Assembly (NCBI RefSeq): GCF_001679005.1
Contig: NZ_LXTW01000003.1
Coordinates: 186,930-250,929, forward strand
Direction of reading: 5' to 3'
DNA from: Moraxella nonliquefaciens
GTDB lineage: Bacteria > Pseudomonadota > Gammaproteobacteria > Pseudomonadales > Moraxellaceae
DNA length: 64,000 bases
This document shows positions 46,121 through 53,238 of this stretch, in pieces (position 1 is the stretch's first letter; every line of letters starts with the position of its first letter). The notes below the pieces were generated by a model. The model made no database searches, was not told the origin of the DNA, and saw nothing but the letters and a program-made list of their open reading frames with translations. Both the position numbers and the translations under genes were made by a program.

Positions 46121-46133
46121 GGTGGCTCTCTTT
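46074..46133. repeat. 60-bp direct repeat, copy 2 (ancestral carB leader position)
   Basis: This is identical to 43817-43876. The two copies bracket the restriction-modification pair, giving an inserted unit of 2257 bp including one repeat copy. The upstream flank here (from 46134) is presumably the original upstream sequence of carB. Confidence 0.97.
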
Positions 46134-46176
46134 GTTGATAAATTATTGATAAATTTTTTTTGATTGATAAAATGGG

Positions 46177-46686
46177 TTAAAAAAGTGTTGCCATCGCTTG
46201 TTCTTCTTGGCGGATACGCTTAAATAAGACCAGCAAATAAATGGGCAAGCCAATCAATAAAACATACCACGCTTGACACAATAAGGCGATGCCAATTAAT
46301 TCAGGTATGATGTTTAAAAAATAATTGGGGTGGCGAAATGTTTTAAATAACCACGAACGATTAATTTGATGTTCTGGTAAAATATAGATTTTAACCGTCC
46401 AAATCTCCCCCAACTGCTTGATAATCAACGCCAATATTACAAATGAAGCACTTACCATCAGCGTACCAACCAAGGATACGCCATTAAAAGCAGTGTCAAA
46501 AATCCATACCGAGATAAAACACGCCAAATAATAAAGCGTATGAACCACCGCAAGCACCGTAGAATTGGTTTTTCCGTATTGTGTCGCCCCTTTGGCAATT
46601 AAGGCTTTTTCATGTTTAATGGAGACGGCTAAAAATAACAGTCTGATGATAAAAAATAGGATTAAAATGCTTAAAATCATTGTCAT
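46177..46686 (-). CDS. Isoprenylcysteine carboxyl-methyltransferase-like membrane protein
   Basis: The 169-residue protein has four to five hydrophobic helices (ILSILILFFIIRLLFLAVS, VVHTLYYLACFISVWIF, LVGTLMVSASFVILALIIKQLG, LIGIALLCQAWYVLLIGLPIYLLVLF). The motif LFKTFRHPNYFLNIIPELIGIALLC near 113-137 contains the RHPxY and E residues conserved in the ICMT/phospholipid-methyltransferase family, where they bind SAM. The bacterial substrate is unknown. It lies 28 nt downstream of the Fic gene in the same direction and before the old carB start. Confidence 0.8.
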   Translation of the reverse strand: MTMILSILILFFIIRLLFLAVSIKHEKALIAKGATQYGKTNSTVLAVVHTLYYLACFISVWIFDTAFNGVSLVGTLMVSASFVILALIIKQLGEIWTVKIYILPEHQINRSWLFKTFRHPNYFLNIIPELIGIALLCQAWYVLLIGLPIYLLVLFKRIRQEEQAMATLF

Positions 46687-46713
46687 TGATGTTTTTTCCG
46701 AAATATAATTAAA

Positions 46714-47385
46714 TTAGACCGTCATGCCATATAAACAATTCTCATAAGTCCACGCCATAATCTTGTTATCATCATTGCTTTCATAAAATGCTGATAATAA
46801 TGTGTGCCATGTTTCAAGCTGATTTTCATTGATATTTAACACGCCACAACCTACCATGATAAGTTCGTAATTGGCACAAATCATTGCCGTGCGTTTATTA
46901 CCGTCCCAAAATAATTGATGTCGCATCATATAATACATGGTTTTTAAAATACGATGCGTGTTTGATATGGGTAAGTGATTTAATTCATTTAACGCTTGTT
47001 CAACCTTATTTTTAAGCGGAATGTCTGGCACAAAACTCACGCCACTAATGCCAACATTGCCAGTTCTTAGCTCACCCCACGCCAAACTTTCATTGTATGC
47101 CACAAAGCCATTGACTTTGCATGCAAATGCCAGGTCAAATTGACTGTCCGATGATAAAATAAATTGCCACGCATTTTTTAGATTTAACAGCACTTGCATG
47201 TCATGGGTTGAAATGCCGCTCACACTCATGCCATCAATAATGGTTTTGGTTTGGGGAAAAGTGGTATTGACATTTTCCAAGCGTGACATGCTGTGAATGA
47301 CTTCAACGATGTTTTTTTTCGCCAAAAACCGATTTTGTTCAAGGGTTAGGTTGAATTTATCAGCAAACATGATGGGCATATTCAT
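46714..47385 (-). CDS. Fic family protein with a non-canonical active-site motif
   Basis: Fic proteins usually transfer AMP or another phosphate-containing group to a target. The 223-residue protein has the Fic motif as QLFWDGNKR (residues 157-165). Compared with HPFxDGNGR, the position of the catalytic histidine is Gln157; a histidine sits one residue earlier (H156). Near the N-terminus MSRLENVN (33-40) resembles the glutamate-containing inhibitory helix motif of class II Fic proteins. Its ATG overlaps the stop of the Mrr gene by 4 nt, so the two are co-translated. It may be catalytically altered or use another chemistry; the target is unknown. Confidence 0.82.
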   Translation of the reverse strand: MNMPIMFADKFNLTLEQNRFLAKKNIVEVIHSMSRLENVNTTFPQTKTIIDGMSVSGISTHDMQVLLNLKNAWQFILSSDSQFDLAFACKVNGFVAYNESLAWGELRTGNVGISGVSFVPDIPLKNKVEQALNELNHLPISNTHRILKTMYYMMRHQLFWDGNKRTAMICANYELIMVGCGVLNINENQLETWHTLLSAFYESNDDNKIMAWTYENCLYGMTV

Positions 47386-48326
47386 TCAAAAAAATCTTCA
47401 TCAATTTCACAAATTTCAAGCACTTCTTTGACTTGAATGCCCACTTTATATTTAATCATCAAACCAACCAGCTCTTGCCCATCAATCAGGACAATTCTGC
47501 CCAATAATTTTTGAGAAAATCCTTGGGCGGATTTGGTAAATGATGATGTGGTGATAAATACACCCCGTTCCACGCCATTGCCCTGTAATGCCCCTGAAAA
47601 GGATTGTAATTCTTTTGAACCAATCATGTTATCACTGGCATATCTTTTGGCTTGAATGTAGATATTTTGAATGCCTAATGGGTCTTGTTTGATGACCCCA
47701 TCAATGCCACCATCGTGTGATTTGCCAGTATGTTCAAACAAGTTTTCTTTACCGCCATATCCCATGGCAAGCAATAACTTTAATACCGATTTTTCAAAAA
47801 ATAAAGGCGTGCCTTGTTGCAATTTATTTAACAGTTCAACCGAAATTTCTGTTTCAAGATTTTTAATGGCATTTTTAGCTTGGGTTTCAAAATCCATGTC
47901 ATCATTATCATCAGTTTTAATGGCGGATTTGCCTGATGATTTTTCTTTATGTTTAATCTCTGCTCTACTTTTTAAATAACTTTTCCAATCAGGTAAATCA
48001 GCTTCATCATACAGTCTTTCGCTAATTTCTGTTTTATCTTGCCAAAGCTGTGCCATTTTTAAACCAATGGGTGTGATTTGATAGGTGGCTTTACTGATGC
48101 GATTTAAGATACCTGCTTTGGTTAGAGAACTGATTGACCAAGCGATGGCGTTTTCTACTTTTGGCTGACCACTGTCAAAACGCAAAGTTAAAATTTCATC
48201 AGAAAATTCCCCCAATTGAATGACGCCTTGATAAATCTCTTGGCGTTTACGAACTTTATTATCACTCATCAGCTTTAATGTTAAAGCACGGCATTTATCA
48301 CGGTATTCACGATTATTAAAATTCAT
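47382..48326 (-). CDS. Mrr-type restriction endonuclease (type IV)
   Basis: Mrr enzymes cut DNA carrying foreign methylation. From ATG 48326 the protein is 314 residues. The N-terminal half is a winged-helix Mrr_N domain (NKVRKRQEIYQGVIQLGEFSDEIL, TLRFDSGQPKVENAIAWSISSLTKAGIL). A charged linker follows. The C-terminal nuclease domain shows FFEKSVLKLLLAMGYGG (Glu178), DGGIDGVIKQD (Asp209) and IYIQAKRY (Gln225-x-Lys227), the complete PD-(D/E/Q)XK site of the Mrr family. It appears intact. It is followed by the Fic gene with a 4-nt overlap and lies 92 bp downstream of carA. Confidence 0.88.
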   Translation of the reverse strand: MNFNNREYRDKCRALTLKLMSDNKVRKRQEIYQGVIQLGEFSDEILTLRFDSGQPKVENAIAWSISSLTKAGILNRISKATYQITPIGLKMAQLWQDKTEISERLYDEADLPDWKSYLKSRAEIKHKEKSSGKSAIKTDDNDDMDFETQAKNAIKNLETEISVELLNKLQQGTPLFFEKSVLKLLLAMGYGGKENLFEHTGKSHDGGIDGVIKQDPLGIQNIYIQAKRYASDNMIGSKELQSFSGALQGNGVERGVFITTSSFTKSAQGFSQKLLGRIVLIDGQELVGLMIKYKVGIQVKEVLEICEIDEDFFE

Positions 48327-48417
48327 AACAGTTTTCCAAAAGAGCAAGTTGTTTTAGATGGTGCGTTTCATAAAGCAAATTCACCCAATTTACCGTCCAA
48401 AATGTCACTGCCCAAAT

Positions 48418-49638
48418 TCACACTTTCGCCTTTTGCATTTCCATAATAAATCTGTCAAACAAAGCTGAACAATCATGCGGGCCGGGGCTGGCTTCTGGGT
48501 GTCCTTGAAAGCCAAATGCAGGTTTATCGGTCAACTCAATGCCTTGATTTGTGCCATCAAACAGTGAGCGATGCGTGGCTTTAACATTGGCAGGTAAGGT
48601 CGCTTCATCAATGGCAAAGCCATGATTTTGTGATGTAATCATCACCGTGCCATCTGCCAAATTTTGCACAGGGTGGTTTGCCCCATGATGCCCTGATTTC
48701 ATTTTGATGGTTTTTGCCCCACTGGCCAGACCCAATAATTGATGCCCCAAGCAGATACCAAACGTTGGAATGTCCGTTTGCTCAATGATGTGTCTGATAT
48801 TGTCAATGGCATAGGTGCAGGCGGCAGGGTCAGCAGGGCCGTTGGAGAGAAAAATGCCATCAGGATTTTTTGCCAAAACCTCGCTAATCGGTGTTTGGGC
48901 AGGGACAACCGTCACATGACAACCCCTATCCACCAGCATGCGTAGAATGTTGGTTTTTGTGCCAAAATCATAGGCTACCACATGAAATTTTTTATCAATA
49001 TGTTTGCCAAGCTGTTTAAAATAACCGCCTGTTGGGCTGTCTGTTTTGCCATATTTGGCGGTGGTGGCAGGGTTGTCAGCAAGTTCCCAAGTGCCTTCTA
49101 CCCATTCAAATCCTTGTGGGTGGCAGCACTCTTTTGCCAAATCAAGCCCCGTCAGACCTGCAAACTCTTTGGCAAGTTGCACCGCTTTGTTTTCATCGTC
49201 AGCTGTGATGTCCGTGTCGCTGTCTATGGTATAAATACAACCGTGCTGAGCCCCTTTATCACGCAAAATTCGAGTCAGCTTTCGGGTGTCAATTTCGGCG
49301 ATGGCAACGGTGTCATGGCGTTGTAGAAAGTCGGTGAGTGATTCATCGTTGCGAAAACTTGAACTGATGATGGTGGCATCACGGATAATCAGTCCTGATG
49401 CCCAAATGCGATGTTCACTGCCAGACTCGCCGTCTTCGCTGTTGGTGCCTGTGTTGCCAATGTGTGGGTAGGTTAAGGTAACCAGCTGTTTGGCGTAGCT
49501 TGGGTCGGTTAGGATTTCTTGATAGCCTGTCATGGCGGTGTTAAATACCACTTCGCCAACGCTACTGCCCATTGCACCAATGCTGATGCCGTGAAAAATT
49601 GTACCGTCAGCGAGGGCTAAAATGGCTTTTTTGGTCAT
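48418..49638 (-). CDS. carA: Carbamoyl-phosphate synthase small subunit
   Basis: CarA is the glutaminase subunit that feeds ammonia to CarB. I use ATG 49638 (MTKKAILALADGTIFHG, 406 residues), which has a GGAG ribosome binding site 8 nt upstream; the longer frame adds 39 unlikely residues. The N-terminal domain has GEVVFNTAMTGYQEILTDPSY. The class I glutamine amidotransferase domain has GIFLSNGPADP, the nucleophile in TFGICLGHQLLGLA (near 279) and the His/Glu pair in FGFQGHPEASPGPHD. It is separated from carB by the Mrr, Fic, ICMT-like and restriction-modification genes. Confidence 0.97.
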   Translation of the reverse strand: MTKKAILALADGTIFHGISIGAMGSSVGEVVFNTAMTGYQEILTDPSYAKQLVTLTYPHIGNTGTNSEDGESGSEHRIWASGLIIRDATIISSSFRNDESLTDFLQRHDTVAIAEIDTRKLTRILRDKGAQHGCIYTIDSDTDITADDENKAVQLAKEFAGLTGLDLAKECCHPQGFEWVEGTWELADNPATTAKYGKTDSPTGGYFKQLGKHIDKKFHVVAYDFGTKTNILRMLVDRGCHVTVVPAQTPISEVLAKNPDGIFLSNGPADPAACTYAIDNIRHIIEQTDIPTFGICLGHQLLGLASGAKTIKMKSGHHGANHPVQNLADGTVMITSQNHGFAIDEATLPANVKATHRSLFDGTNQGIELTDKPAFGFQGHPEASPGPHDCSALFDRFIMEMQKAKV

Positions 49639-49757
49639 GACACACTCCGATTGGCAAACATAAATGATGGGTTGAAATGCAAAATTATTGGTTGTTTGGC
49701 AAATTTTAGACAAAATTTTTTGGCAAAATTGCCATCGTCTATAACTTAGACACAAAA

Positions 49758-49836
49758 AAGCGAGTGATGAAAAATAAACTTAACTTTGCTCAAATAAGGG
49801 GCAAAAGTAAAGTTGTATTTTCATAATCACTCGCTT
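49758..49836 (-). terminator. Long stem-loop with T-tract upstream of carA: tatD terminator or carA attenuator
   Basis: AAGCGAGTGAT (49758-49768) pairs perfectly with ATCACTCGCTT (49826-49836), and the inner arms pair further (ACTTTGC with GCAAAAGT). On the minus strand the structure ends in CGCTTTTTTGTG, a proper intrinsic-terminator tail. It lies 80 nt after the tatD stop and 120 nt before the carA start, so it either ends tatD transcription or attenuates carA. Confidence 0.75.
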
Positions 49837-49915
49837 ATTGTATATTTTGGTCATTATATACAAAAAAATAACTTTTTGCTACTACTTTTTACAAATTTTA
49901 TGCCATGGTCATCTG

Positions 49916-50686
49916 TTATTGATTTAACAGTTCATCAAAATTTTGACTGGTGATTTGTCCCATCTGCTCAGGTGTTTTGCCAAAAATGTCCGCCAAAGCC
50001 TTTGCTACGTATGGCACAAAAGATGGTTCGTTGTCTTGCCCACGTTTGGGTACAGGAGCAAGATAGGGGCTGTCGGTTTCTATCAAAATACGGTCAAGGG
50101 GTAATTTTTTGGCGGTCTTTTGCAGCTCTATTGATTTTTTGAAGCTGATAATTCCTGAAAATGAGATATATAGCCCCATATCAAGAGCGGTTTTGGCAAA
50201 GGCATAATCTTCGGTAAAGCAGTGAATGATGCCATGTTCGCATTTTTCTGCTTTTAATAGGTCAAGCGTGTCATGATAGGCAGCTCGGGTGTGGACGATG
50301 ATGGGCTTATTTAGGCTTTGGCTGGCGTGAATGTGTGTAGCAAAACTGTGTTTTTGTTCTGTCTTTTTGCTGTCATCCCAATGATAGTCAAGCCCTGTTT
50401 CACCAAACGCCCAAACCTTGTCATCATTTAAACGCACAAAATCATCCACACTCACCGCCTTTAAAATCGCTTTATCCTGACAAGGATGTAAGCCAATACT
50501 CATGCCGATGTTAATGTCATCATCAGATAATTTTACCCAGTCTTTGATGTCATCAATCTCACCAAATTCACAGCAGACTGCCATGATGCGACCAACCTGC
50601 ATTTGCTTTAAATTGGCAAGTAGGGCGGATTTGTTGTTTTGGTAGGCATCTAAATAAGTCAAATGGGCGTGGGTATCGGTGTACAT
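49916..50686 (-). CDS. TatD family metal-dependent hydrolase (DNase)
   Basis: TatD proteins are TIM-barrel, metal-dependent hydrolases with 3'-5' DNase activity. From ATG 50686 (MYTDTHAHLTYLDAY, 256 residues) the metal ligands are visible as THAHL near the N-terminus, FGETGLDYHWD (near 112-122), IVHTRAAYHDTLDLL, GIIHCFTED and LIETDSPYLAPVPKRGQDNEPS (near 207-228). The length matches the YcfH-like branch. The upstream 27 codons of the longer frame have no family similarity. Confidence 0.92.
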   Translation of the reverse strand: MYTDTHAHLTYLDAYQNNKSALLANLKQMQVGRIMAVCCEFGEIDDIKDWVKLSDDDINIGMSIGLHPCQDKAILKAVSVDDFVRLNDDKVWAFGETGLDYHWDDSKKTEQKHSFATHIHASQSLNKPIIVHTRAAYHDTLDLLKAEKCEHGIIHCFTEDYAFAKTALDMGLYISFSGIISFKKSIELQKTAKKLPLDRILIETDSPYLAPVPKRGQDNEPSFVPYVAKALADIFGKTPEQMGQITSQNFDELLNQ

Positions 50687-50828
50687 ATCACTGCTCTTTA
50701 TTGGGGTATTTAATAAATGGCTGTTTAACATAAAATGGTAGGTATCTGCCACAATCTGACTGCCCAAAGACCTAATACAAATACATGTCCGGTCTTTGGT
50801 TACCGCTGGGTTTTTATGTATTTTTATG

Positions 50829-51620
50829 TTAGCTTCTTACCCAGCTGAGGTCTTCATCAGGTCGTCCTGTGGTAATGATACAGCCGTTATCGGTAACGAT
50901 GAGGGTATGTTCCCATTGGGCGGAGAGTTTACGGTCTTTGGTGATTGCTGTCCAGCCATCTTTCATGATTTTGGTTTGCCATACGCCTTGATTAATCATG
51001 GGTTCAATGGTGAGAGCCATGCCTGTTTTTAGCTCCACGCCTGTTCCTGCTTTACCGTAGTGTAGCACTTGTGGTTCACAGTGAAATTCAGTGCCAATGC
51101 CGTGACCGCAAAATTCACGCACAATAGAAAACCGCTCAGGCAGGACAATTTTTTCAATCTCAGCACCGATGTCGCCAACCTTTGCTCCGTTTTTGACCAC
51201 GCTAATACCTGCATATAGGGCGTCTTGGGCGACTTTACATAGACGATTTGCCATGACCGAACCCTCACCGATAATCCACATGGCGGAGGTGTCGCCATAA
51301 TAACCATCTTTGATGACCGTTACATCAATATTGATGATGTCGCCATCTTTTAAGATGCGTTCATGGTTGGGCATGCCATGACAGACCACATGATTAATGG
51401 AGGTACACAGGGTATAAGGGTAGCCGTGGTAGTTTAGGCAAGCAGGAATGGCGTTTTGGACTTCGGTGATGTGCTTATATGCCAAATCATCCAAAAAGCC
51501 CGTACTTACCCCTGCCTTGATATGAGGGTCTAGCATTTGTAGAACCTCGCTGGCAAGTTGCCCTGCCACTTTCATCTTTTCAATGCCATCTTCATTTAAT
51601 AGGGGAATGATTTTAGTCAT
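50829..51620 (-). CDS. map: Type I methionine aminopeptidase
   Basis: Map removes the initiator methionine from new proteins. From ATG 51620 (MTKIIPLLNEDGIEKMKVAG, 263 residues; preceded by GAGAA) all five metal ligands can be placed: NIDVTVIKDGYYGDTSAMW (two Asp), HGIGTEFHCEPQVLHYG (His), MALTIEPMI (Glu) and the last Glu in QWEHTLIVTDNG. CHGMPN carries the substrate-binding histidine. It follows lptM on the same strand, 41 nt downstream of it. Confidence 0.97.
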   Translation of the reverse strand: MTKIIPLLNEDGIEKMKVAGQLASEVLQMLDPHIKAGVSTGFLDDLAYKHITEVQNAIPACLNYHGYPYTLCTSINHVVCHGMPNHERILKDGDIINIDVTVIKDGYYGDTSAMWIIGEGSVMANRLCKVAQDALYAGISVVKNGAKVGDIGAEIEKIVLPERFSIVREFCGHGIGTEFHCEPQVLHYGKAGTGVELKTGMALTIEPMINQGVWQTKIMKDGWTAITKDRKLSAQWEHTLIVTDNGCIITTGRPDEDLSWVRS

Positions 51621-51661
51621 GGGGTTCTCTTTTTTGAAAGTTATAAAATCAATGCTCGCCA

Positions 51662-51826
51662 TTAATAGTCATTGGGGTTGGTGCTAACAGGTGTGTCCAT
51701 AGATTCACTTTGGGGTGAAACAAGTGATTTTTGGGGCAGGTGTAATGCCCCTTTTTGTCCGCACGCTGTTAGGGTAAGTGCCAATGTTAGACCAAATATT
51801 AGGTTAAATAATGAGGTTTTTGTCAT
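51662..51826 (-). CDS. lptM: Small LptM-type (YifL) lipoprotein
   Basis: The real gene is a short lipoprotein of 54 residues: MTKTSLFNLIFGLTLALTLTACGQKGALHLPQ and a polar tail. The lipobox LTAC followed by GQKGxLxLP is the signature of the LptM (YifL) family, which helps LptD assemble in the LPS translocon of the outer membrane. An alternative start four codons upstream (51838) is possible. The much longer frame reaching 52066 overlaps greA and is not credible. Usual neighbours of yifL such as dapF or lysA are absent; here greA is upstream and map downstream. Confidence 0.8.
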   Translation of the reverse strand: MTKTSLFNLIFGLTLALTLTACGQKGALHLPQKSLVSPQSESMDTPVSTNPNDY

Positions 51827-51980
51827 GGGTTTTAACATTTTAAAAAATAAAAAATTGCAAATGTAGGCAAGATTAATTTGCCAATCTGTCTTTAAGATGC
51901 TTGATGGCAGATGATGATGTTTGGTTCTGGCATGGTCATGAACAAATATATTTTTTGGATTGACAAATGCCATTTGCTCA

Positions 51981-52457
51981 TTATTCGTACAAAACGTCAA
52001 TAATCTCATACTCTGCCAAACCACTGGGGGTCTGGATTTTGGCTTCATCGCCTTCTGATTTGCCAATTAAACCTTTGGCGATGGGACTACCAACAGAGAT
52101 TTTGCCAACTTTAACATCAGCTTCATCTTCACCTACGATTTTGTAGTGTTTTTGTTCGCCTGAGTCTATGTCCTCGATGACCACAGTAACACCAAAGACC
52201 ACACGTCCATCTTGGGGCAGGTTCATCGGATCTATGATCTGAGCGCCGCCAAGTTTTGCTTCAATGTCACGGATGCGTGCCTCACAGAGTCCTTGTTGTT
52301 CTCGTGCGGCATGGTATTCGGCATTTTCTTTTAGGTCGCCATGCTCACGAGCTTCGGCAATGGCGGTGCTGATGCGTGGACGTTCCACAGTTTTAAGCTG
52401 TTTTAATTCTGCTTCTAGGGCGGCGTGTCCTTGTGGGGTCATGGGGTAGCGTTGCAT
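51981..52457 (-). CDS. greA: Transcription elongation factor GreA
   Basis: GreA stimulates transcript cleavage by backtracked RNA polymerase. The 158-residue protein has the N-terminal coiled-coil (MTPQGHAALEAELKQLKTVERPRIS, and GDLKENAEYHAAREQQG at its tip with the acidic residues) and the C-terminal FKBP-like domain with GSPIAKGLIGKSEGDEAKIQTPSG. The length is standard. The ATG at 52457 follows GGAGAG. An intrinsic terminator at 52492-52517 separates it from the genes upstream. Confidence 0.97.
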   Translation of the reverse strand: MQRYPMTPQGHAALEAELKQLKTVERPRISTAIAEAREHGDLKENAEYHAAREQQGLCEARIRDIEAKLGGAQIIDPMNLPQDGRVVFGVTVVIEDIDSGEQKHYKIVGEDEADVKVGKISVGSPIAKGLIGKSEGDEAKIQTPSGLAEYEIIDVLYE

Positions 52458-52491
52458 GGTCTCTCCTGATGGTTATCAATACATAGCTAAA

Positions 52492-52517
52492 AACACCACG
52501 CCAATTGGGGTGGTGTT
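52492..52517 (-). terminator. Intrinsic terminator upstream of greA
   Basis: AACACCACGCC (52492-52502) and GGGGTGGTGTT (52507-52517) form an 11-bp stem with one mismatch and a 4-nt loop. On the minus strand it is followed by TTTTTAG. It ends the rpe / small membrane protein transcript. Confidence 0.8.
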
Positions 52518-52591
52518 CTGTCATCTGTAATTGGCTTTTTGCCAAAATTAGCCCAATATTATACCAAAAACCGCCAGCCATTGCAACCGTT

Positions 52592-52906
52592 TTAACGCCA
52601 ATATCTTAATTTTGCCATCATGAACAGCATTCCTACAAACATGCCCAAATAATACGCCATACGCACATCAAAACTGTCGTCTCGGTATTTGATGGGTAGG
52701 CTAACAAGGGCGGTGCAACCTGGGATGAGCAGTAAATATAACACCCAATTTTCCAGAACGTGAAGCACGCCCTGTCCAAAACTGCCCTCACCGTGGCGAT
52801 ATGCAGACAGACCTGTGAGCATGATGACGATGATGAGCGTTAAAATCAAGCCTTTGGGAATGTCTTTGGGTACGATTTTATCGGGCAGGATATCACTTAT
52901 TTTCAT
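52592..52906 (-). CDS. Small membrane protein, unknown function
   Basis: The 104-residue protein has three predicted membrane helices: GLILTLIIVIMLTGLSAY (19-36), LENWVLYLLLIPGCTALVSLP (51-71) and MAYYLGMFVGMLFMMAKL (83-100). The N-terminus is polar and starts MKISDILPDKIVPKDIPKG. I recognise no family. It overlaps the upstream small membrane gene by 1 nt, and rpe lies before both, so all three may be one transcript. Confidence 0.65.
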   Translation of the reverse strand: MKISDILPDKIVPKDIPKGLILTLIIVIMLTGLSAYRHGEGSFGQGVLHVLENWVLYLLLIPGCTALVSLPIKYRDDSFDVRMAYYLGMFVGMLFMMAKLRYWR

Positions 52907-53223
52907 CAGCTGTACCGCCCCATGATGGTCAAAATCGCCACAACAGATGTTAAATATCCGAGTGTTATGGCGTTACGGGTTTGGATATTTGTCCCATGAA
53001 ATCGGTTTAATAGTTTTGCCCCACCCACAAACAGTGCAGGGATGACAATCATAAAAAATGACACCACCACAGACGCGTGGCGTATCACTACCTCCATCTC
53101 ATGTCCTGCCAATAAGCGAAAGCCATATCCTGCCAAGGCAAGCACAAGAGCAAAAACACCAAGACCGATGGTTACACCAATGGGAACAAGGTTGGTGGAT
53201 TTGTGATTTTGTGATTTTGACAT
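52906..53223 (-). CDS. Small membrane protein, unknown function
   Basis: The 105-residue protein has two to three membrane helices: LVPIGVTIGLGVFALVLALAGYGFRLLAG, VVVSFFMIVIPALFVGGAKLL and ITLGYLTSVVAILTIMG. It looks like a structural partner of the next gene, with which it overlaps by 1 nt. No motif or family is recognised. rpe ends 15 nt upstream. Confidence 0.65.
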   Translation of the reverse strand: MSKSQNHKSTNLVPIGVTIGLGVFALVLALAGYGFRLLAGHEMEVVIRHASVVVSFFMIVIPALFVGGAKLLNRFHGTNIQTRNAITLGYLTSVVAILTIMGRYS

Positions 53224-53238
53224 GGGTTTTTACCGTGA

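Noticed and set aside
45966..46176. Control (C) protein gene for the restriction-modification pair
   Set aside because: The only ORF there is the truncated carB start, with no helix-turn-helix.
50764..50799. Stem CCAAAGACC / GGTCTTTGG after map as a terminator
   Set aside because: The 9-bp stem is perfect, but the loop is 18 nt and no T-tract follows on the minus strand.
51827..52066. Long N-terminal extension of the lptM frame
   Set aside because: It overlaps greA on the same strand and lacks any family similarity; the lipoprotein signal peptide begins at 51826.
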